DNA of 64,000 bases from Promicromonospora sp. MEB111. GTDB lineage: Bacteria > Actinomycetota > Actinomycetes > Actinomycetales > Cellulomonadaceae. The position numbers and the translations under genes are program-made. This document shows positions 59,804 to 64,000 of this stretch, piece by piece. Location: NCBI RefSeq assembly GCF_030209445.1, contig NZ_JARVSD010000007.1, positions 62,001 through 126,000 of the forward strand. Reading direction: 5' to 3'. Positions within the stretch are counted from its first letter, which is position 1. Each line of letters starts with the position of its first letter. The notes below the pieces were generated by a model. The model was given only the letters and a program-made list of their open reading frames with translations. It was not told where the DNA came from and ran no database searches.

Positions 59804-60568
59804 TCACGCGGACGAGCCGAGCGCGGCGACCTGGTGTGCCATGAGGACGGCGAACCGGCGTTGCTCGCGCGTCGGGAAGACCGCGTGCGACACCGCGGTG
59901 ACCAGGAAGTAGCCGACGACCTCCGCGCCCCGGCGGACCGGGATCGCGACGTACTCGTCGACCGGCAGGCCGATCCGGTCGACGTCGACCGGCCGGCCGT
60001 TCCGGGTGAGCACGCCGTCATGGTCCAGCACGGCGAACCGCACGTCCCCCACCGGCCCCGCGACGTACCGGCAGTCGTCGGCCTCCAGCACGTCGGTGAT
60101 CTGGCGCGCCACGACGTCGACCACCGTCTTGGCGGGCGTCGTGCCCTCGGCGACCGCGCGGGCGGCGCCGAGCACGCCCTCGAGGTAGCCCGAGCGCCGG
60201 GCCTCCCGCCCTTGCTGCCGGTAGCCCCACAGGGCGATCTCGGTCACCGCGAGGCTGATCACGACGAGCAGGGTGGTCGCCTCGATGTCCTCGGCGTCGG
60301 CGATGACGAAGCGCAGGTACGGCTCGGTGAGGAAGAAGTCGAACCACACCCCGGCGGAGAAGGCGGCGAGAAGTGCCGCCAGCCGGTCGCCCGTGGCCGC
60401 GGCGGCCACCACGAGGAGGACGAGGACCAGCACGTCGGTCGCCGCGGTGACCTGGTCACGGACCGTGAACAGGATCGCGCAGACGACCAGTGGCGTCAGC
60501 ACGGCCGCCACCCGCACCGCCGGACGCCACCACGTCGCCGAAGGCCATGCCGAGACACTTCTGGTCAT
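59804..60568 (-). CDS. DUF4118 membrane-GAF sensor protein without a kinase domain
   Basis: The 254-residue protein has four membrane helices with the KdpD-type DUF4118 loop (FSAGVWFDFFLTEPYLRF; residues about 15-115), then a GAF-like domain (YLEGVLGAARAVAEGTTPAK to REQRRFAVLMAHQVAAL). No histidine-kinase domain follows. DUF4118 normally precedes kinase domains, so this is a truncated-architecture sensor of unknown partner. AGGAG precedes the ATG. Confidence 0.85.
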   Translation of the reverse strand: MTRSVSAWPSATWWRPAVRVAAVLTPLVVCAILFTVRDQVTAATDVLVLVLLVVAAAATGDRLAALLAAFSAGVWFDFFLTEPYLRFVIADAEDIEATTLLVVISLAVTEIALWGYRQQGREARRSGYLEGVLGAARAVAEGTTPAKTVVDVVARQITDVLEADDCRYVAGPVGDVRFAVLDHDGVLTRNGRPVDVDRIGLPVDEYVAIPVRRGAEVVGYFLVTAVSHAVFPTREQRRFAVLMAHQVAALGSSA

Positions 60569-60670
60569 GGTGCTCCTGTCCCCACATCATCGTGGCGCGG
60601 GCCGCGACGGCGCGCGAGCGCTGGGCGCCGGAGAGCTGGACCACGGAGAGCTCGGCGGAGTCCCCGTGCC

Positions 60671-61285
60671 TCAGCGCCGTACCCGGTGGTCGACCGCGAT
60701 CCAGTTCGTCTCCCAGGTCTCTCCGCCGTCGGCCGAGAACGCCTGCTCGAACCTCGCCTCGTCCCGACCCACGCGGGTGACGAGGAACCGCACCTTGATC
60801 GGCCGGTCGCCGAGCCGGTCGTCGCCGTAGAACTCACCGACGCCGTCGCGGAACCCGCCGTACACGGCCGGCGTGAGCAGACCGTCGCGCATGTTGACGA
60901 AGGTCAGGCTCCACCGCTGCGCCTGCGGCTCGTACAGCCTCAGGTTGATCGCGTCGATGCTGCCGGCCGGACCCGACACCGCGAGCTCGACGACGTTGGC
61001 CCGTCGGTCCATCAGCGGACGCACGGTGCTGGTGCCGCTGAACTCGAGCCACTCGTCCGGGGACTCCGAGAGCGGGTCGGCGAGGACCCGCACGGCGGAG
61101 CGCCAGGTGCCGATCTCCCAGTTGAAGTCCCGTTGGCCGTCGGTCGCGGTGGTCCGTGCGGGAGAGAGCGAGACGGGAGAGGACGAGGCGGGAGACGGTG
61201 CGGCGGCGCCGGAGGCCGCCGTCGCGAGCAGCATGAGGGCGGCGGAAAGGCTAGCGGTCAGGATTCTTCGGTGTGAAATGGTCAT
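60671..61285 (-). CDS. Secreted protein of unknown function
   Basis: The 204-residue protein has a signal peptide (MTISHRRILTASLSAALMLL and following AASGAAA). The mature part (DFNWEIGTWRSAVRVLADPL, DRRANVVELAVSG, INLRLYEPQAQRWSLTFVNM, FLVTRVGRDEARFEQAFSAD) resembles lipocalin-like beta-barrel proteins related to DUF1579. It starts 27 bases from the divergent HxlR-type regulator gene and is its likely target. Confidence 0.8.
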   Translation of the reverse strand: MTISHRRILTASLSAALMLLATAASGAAAPSPASSSPVSLSPARTTATDGQRDFNWEIGTWRSAVRVLADPLSESPDEWLEFSGTSTVRPLMDRRANVVELAVSGPAGSIDAINLRLYEPQAQRWSLTFVNMRDGLLTPAVYGGFRDGVGEFYGDDRLGDRPIKVRFLVTRVGRDEARFEQAFSADGGETWETNWIAVDHRVRR

Positions 61286-61312
61286 AATTCGACTATCGAG
61301 CGGAGCGCGGCC

Positions 61313-61714
61313 ATGAACAAGAAGGCACCTGCGGGTAACCCCTCTCGTCCCAACCCGCTGCCGGGCTGCCCCATGGCCGCGGCGTTCACCGCGATCGGCG
61401 GCAAGTGGAAGCTGACCCTCCTCTACTGGCTCGCCCACGGCGAGTCCCACTTCGCCGGCCTGCGCCGCAGGGCTGCGCCCATCACGCCCAAGGTGCTGGC
61501 CGAGCAGCTGCGCGAGCTCGAGGCCGACGGGCTCGTCGAGCGGGACGTGACCGGACCGGTACCGGCGCCCGTGATCTACCGGCTGACCCCGTACGGGGCC
61601 ACGGTCCTGCCCGTCGTCGAGGGGGTCCGGGTGTGGGGCGAGGCGCACCTGCGGCGCACCGACGGCGTGGCCGCGACGGACACCGCGATGAGCTGCGCCA
61701 CCACGATCGCGTAG
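61313..61714 (+). CDS. HxlR-family transcriptional regulator
   Basis: The 133-residue winged-helix protein has the family core (AFTAIGGKWKLTLLYWLAHG, FAGLRRRAAPITPKVLAEQL, LEADGLVERDV, YRLTPYGATVLPVVEGVRVW). A Cys in the N-terminal PLPGCPM segment matches the redox or electrophile-sensing cysteine of many HxlR proteins. It is divergent from the secreted-protein gene and probably controls that intergenic region. Confidence 0.92.
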   Translation: MNKKAPAGNPSRPNPLPGCPMAAAFTAIGGKWKLTLLYWLAHGESHFAGLRRRAAPITPKVLAEQLRELEADGLVERDVTGPVPAPVIYRLTPYGATVLPVVEGVRVWGEAHLRRTDGVAATDTAMSCATTIA

Positions 61715-62031
61715 GCGACCCCGCGGGGCGGCACCGGTCCGGGCGGAGGCGTGCGCGGCGGTAGACTGCGTGTTCTCCGGTGATCAGGCAGTGCCATGAC
61801 CACCGCCCGCGGTGGTTCGCGGAGACGCCCGGGGGCGTGTCACCATCGGCGTGAGCACGGGTCCACAGGCGGTGCGGGCGGGGACGCCGCGCGGTGACCC
61901 CACGGCCGGCCGGAGCAGTCCGGCGTGGGCGCTCGCCCCACAGGCCGACGTCCGCGCGTCGGGCCGGTCCCGGGCGTGCAGGCGCAGGGGCGGCACCGCG
62001 GTCGCAGTACGCATGCAGCGAAGGAGAAGAA
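61715..62031. other. Intergenic region upstream of the SNF2-type helicase gene
   Basis: No credible gene is seen in 317 bases. TAGACT at 61762-61767 could be a -10 element and AAGGAG at 62021-62026 serves the helicase GTG. Long open frames on both strands here lack protein-like composition. Confidence 0.4.
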
Positions 62032-64000
62032 GTGGCACGAGCAGGCCAACGCCGGTCCGGCCGCGCACGGAGCGGGTCCGGCACACGGACCGGGTCCGGC
62101 GCACAGCGCCGCCGTGCCCCGCGTCCCGCCGAGCAGGGGATGATCCCGGTCCTGGCGGAGGCCGCCCGTGAGGTCGACGGCGCCGTCCGGAGGCCGCCGA
62201 CCCGCCCGGCGACGCGGACGAAGTTCCAGGTCGTCGCCCTGCTCATGCGGGAGGAGCGGACCCGGGTCAGGGAGGACGGCACCCTGACCGAGCCCCAGCG
62301 GGCCAAGCAGCTCAAGCAGCTCGACGCGGTCGGGACGCTGCTGGCGAAGATCGCCGCCCGCGACACCTCGCTGCTCGAGCTGCTCGCCGAGGACGCCCGG
62401 GTCTCCGACGCGGCCCGCGAGCTCAAGGCGACCATGATGCGCGCGGGCGGTCTGGAGCCGCCCGAGGAGCCCCCGCCGGCCCCGCCTGCCCCGCCGTCGC
62501 CCGGCGCCGAGAAGCAGGTGGTGCCCCGCTCTGTGATCTCGCGCCAGCTCGCGAACCCGTTCCTCGCCCCGGACTTCTCGGCCGCGGCCGAGCGGCAGGC
62601 GCCGCGGGCCCGCCTGCTCGCCGGCTGGGAGCTGCTCGAACCGCTCTTCCGGTCCTTCGAGCACGCCGGCCCCGGCGCACCCGCCTGCATGCCCCTGCCC
62701 GAGCCCCGCTCGTTGTCCGCCGCCCACGGCGGGAAGCTGATGCGGCACCAGGCCCAGGTCGTCGAGGCCACGGCCCGCGGGCACCGCACCTTCCTGCTCG
62801 CCGACGAGCCCGGCCTGGGCAAGTCCGCGCAGGCGCTGCTCGCCGCCCAGGCGGCCGACGCCTACCCGCTGCTGGTCGTGGCGCCGAACGTGGTCAAGAC
62901 GAACTGGGCGCACGAGGTCGAGCTGTGGACGCCGCGGCGCCGGTCCACCGTGGTCCACGGCGACGGCGAGCGGGTCGACGGGTTCGCGGACGTCGTGATC
63001 GTGAACTACGAGCTGCTGGACCGGCACGTCGGCTGGCTCGGCGACCTCGGCTTCCGCGGCATGGTCGTGGACGAGGCGCACTTCATCAAGAACAAGGGCA
63101 GCCAGCGCTCCCAGCACGTGCTCGCCCTCTCCGAGCGCATCCGCGCCCGGGCCGGCCGGCCCCTCCTGATGGCCCTGACCGGCACCCCGCTGATCAACGA
63201 CATCGAGGACTTCCGGGCGATCTGGCAGTACCTCGGCTGGATCGACGACGCCAAGCCGCTCGGGCCCCTGATGACCGCCCTCGAGGACGCCGGGCTCACC
63301 CCGGCCGACCCGGGGTTCTACGCGGCCGCCAGGACGAGCGTGATCGACATGGGCATCGTGCGCCGCCGCAAGGCCGACGTGGTCGCCGACATCCCCGCCC
63401 GCCGCGTGGCGGACATGCCGGTCGAGCTCGACGGCGCGGCGGGCCGCTCGATCCGGGCCGCCGAGGAGGCGCTCGCCAGCCGTCTGGTCGATCGCTACCG
63501 GTCCGCCGTGGCGGCGCGCGCCGAGAGCACCGTCGTGGACGACGTCGTCGTGGACGGCGTCGACCTCGACCTCGCCCGCCGGGTGGCGGCGGCCGAGCTG
63601 AAGGACTCGAGCTCGAAGGCCAAGGGCGACAACGTGTTCACCATGGTGCGCCGGATCGGCCAGGCCAAGGCCGGGCTGGCCGCGGACTACGCCGCGCAGC
63701 TGGCCCGCAACGTCGGCAAGGTGGTGTTCTTCGCCAAGCACGTCGACGTGATGGACCAGGCCGAGCAGACCTTCGCCGACCGCGGCATCGGCTACGCCTC
63801 GATCCGCGGGGACCAGACGCCCCGGGTGCGCGAGAAGAACATCGCCGCGTTCACGGACGACCCCGACGTGTCGATCGTGGTGTGCTCGCTGACGGCCGCC
63901 GGGGTGGGGCTGAACCTCCAGGTGGCCTCCAACCTGGTGCTGGCCGAGCTGTCCTGGACCTACGCCGAGCAGACCCAGGCCATCGACCGGATCCACCGGA
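62032..64000 (+). CDS. SNF2-type DEAD/DEAH-box helicase, cut by the right window edge
   Basis: At least 656 codons are open from a GTG behind AAGGAG. A very basic, Arg/Ser/Gly-rich N-terminus (about residues 1-35) and a Pro-rich linker precede the motor. Motor motifs are Walker A DEPGLGKSAQ (about 260), Walker B/DEAH VVDEAHFIKN (about 345), motif III LTGTPLIND and motif IV-VI GKVVFFAKHV, TAAGVGLNLQ and AIDRIHR at the edge. It resembles SMARCAL1/HepA-like ATP-dependent DNA translocases, which remodel forks or annealed DNA. Whether it belongs to a defence system cannot be judged from this side. Confidence 0.9.
   Translation, partial: MARAGQRRSGRARSGSGTRTGSGAQRRRAPRPAEQGMIPVLAEAAREVDGAVRRPPTRPATRTKFQVVALLMREERTRVREDGTLTEPQRAKQLKQLDAVGTLLAKIAARDTSLLELLAEDARVSDAARELKATMMRAGGLEPPEEPPPAPPAPPSPGAEKQVVPRSVISRQLANPFLAPDFSAAAERQAPRARLLAGWELLEPLFRSFEHAGPGAPACMPLPEPRSLSAAHGGKLMRHQAQVVEATARGHRTFLLADEPGLGKSAQALLAAQAADAYPLLVVAPNVVKTNWAHEVELWTPRRRSTVVHGDGERVDGFADVVIVNYELLDRHVGWLGDLGFRGMVVDEAHFIKNKGSQRSQHVLALSERIRARAGRPLLMALTGTPLINDIEDFRAIWQYLGWIDDAKPLGPLMTALEDAGLTPADPGFYAAARTSVIDMGIVRRRKADVVADIPARRVADMPVELDGAAGRSIRAAEEALASRLVDRYRSAVAARAESTVVDDVVVDGVDLDLARRVAAAELKDSSSKAKGDNVFTMVRRIGQAKAGLAADYAAQLARNVGKVVFFAKHVDVMDQAEQTFADRGIGYASIRGDQTPRVREKNIAAFTDDPDVSIVVCSLTAAGVGLNLQVASNLVLAELSWTYAEQTQAIDRIHR

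Noticed and set aside
61812-62171. Short plus-strand frame before the helicase
   Set aside because: Arg/Pro-rich, no conserved features, overlaps the helicase start in another frame.
61840-63996. 718-codon minus-strand frame opposite the helicase
   Set aside because: His/Gly/Val/Asp-rich antisense frame; the plus strand carries unmistakable helicase motifs.
1-64000. Search for CRISPR arrays, tRNA/rRNA genes, transposases and phage genes
   Set aside because: No regularly spaced repeats, cloverleaf sequences or integrase/transposase motifs were recognised by eye; a tRNA scan could still find something missed.

Overview
The window is very GC-rich, with G or C in nearly every third codon position, many GTG starts, tight ATGA/GTGA overlaps and actinobacterial gene families. 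It most resembles a free-living, polysaccharide-degrading member of the Micrococcales (Cellulomonas/Cellulosimicrobium/Isoptericola-like). That placement is inferred from gene content only. No tRNA, rRNA, CRISPR array, transposase or phage gene was seen.

Region 1 (1-6.3 kb): the start of a secreted protein, a membrane-anchored FAH-fold hydrolase, a NarL-type two-component system, an SGNH hydrolase, and a SnoaL-like protein with a TetR regulator. An 18-bp palindrome before the kinase recurs (15/18) before the FAH gene, suggesting one small regulon.

Region 2 (6.2-27 kb): a redox, low-oxygen or dormancy-type island. It carries two Acg-type nitroreductases, a WS/DGAT acyltransferase, a flavodoxin, a double universal stress protein, a GH65 phosphorylase with a beta-phosphoglucomutase-like HAD protein, a heavy-metal P-type ATPase, a zinc alcohol dehydrogenase, a GyrI-like protein, and a flavin electron-transfer operon (ferric-reductase-like protein, FMN-binding protein, ApbE) convergent with an OmpR-type two-component system. 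Inside it a CstR-like persulfide repressor, its operator and a CoA-disulfide reductase/rhodanese fusion form a sulfur-stress module. Several island genes are only remnants (USP, DUF302, SDR, PFL-activase, P-type ATPase C-terminus) and the GH65 gene has a frameshift. GGGACC-type boxes resembling DosR/DevR sites precede both acg paralogues and lie in two divergent promoters.

Region 3 (27-34.5 kb): an ECF sigma factor, a GNAT acetyltransferase, a GT39-like membrane glycosyltransferase, and a TPP-riboswitch-controlled ykoF-E-D-C-type thiamine-precursor ECF transporter. The fused ATPase gene carries a 39-bp-stem palindrome in frame in its interdomain linker.

Region 4 (34.6-42.9 kb): a Tat-exported GH95 alpha-L-fucosidase, a HAD phosphatase, an alpha/beta hydrolase with an SDR and an ABM protein opposite an AraC regulator, an orphan sugar-binding lipoprotein and a small ferredoxin-like-fold protein.

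Region 5 (43-59.8 kb): a uronate-type polysaccharide utilisation locus. Binding protein, two permeases, a uronate-dehydrogenase-like epimerase, a 1413-residue double pectate-lyase-fold enzyme, a DUF4432 epimerase-fold protein and a GH71/99-like enzyme are on the minus strand. A mannonate-dehydratase-like enolase, a ROK regulator and a GH39 enzyme flank them. A shared TAAATCAA..GATG element precedes the transporter/dehydratase promoters and the GH39 gene.

Region 6 (59.8-64 kb): a DUF4118-GAF membrane sensor, a secreted protein divergent from an HxlR regulator, and an SNF2-type helicase that runs off the right edge.
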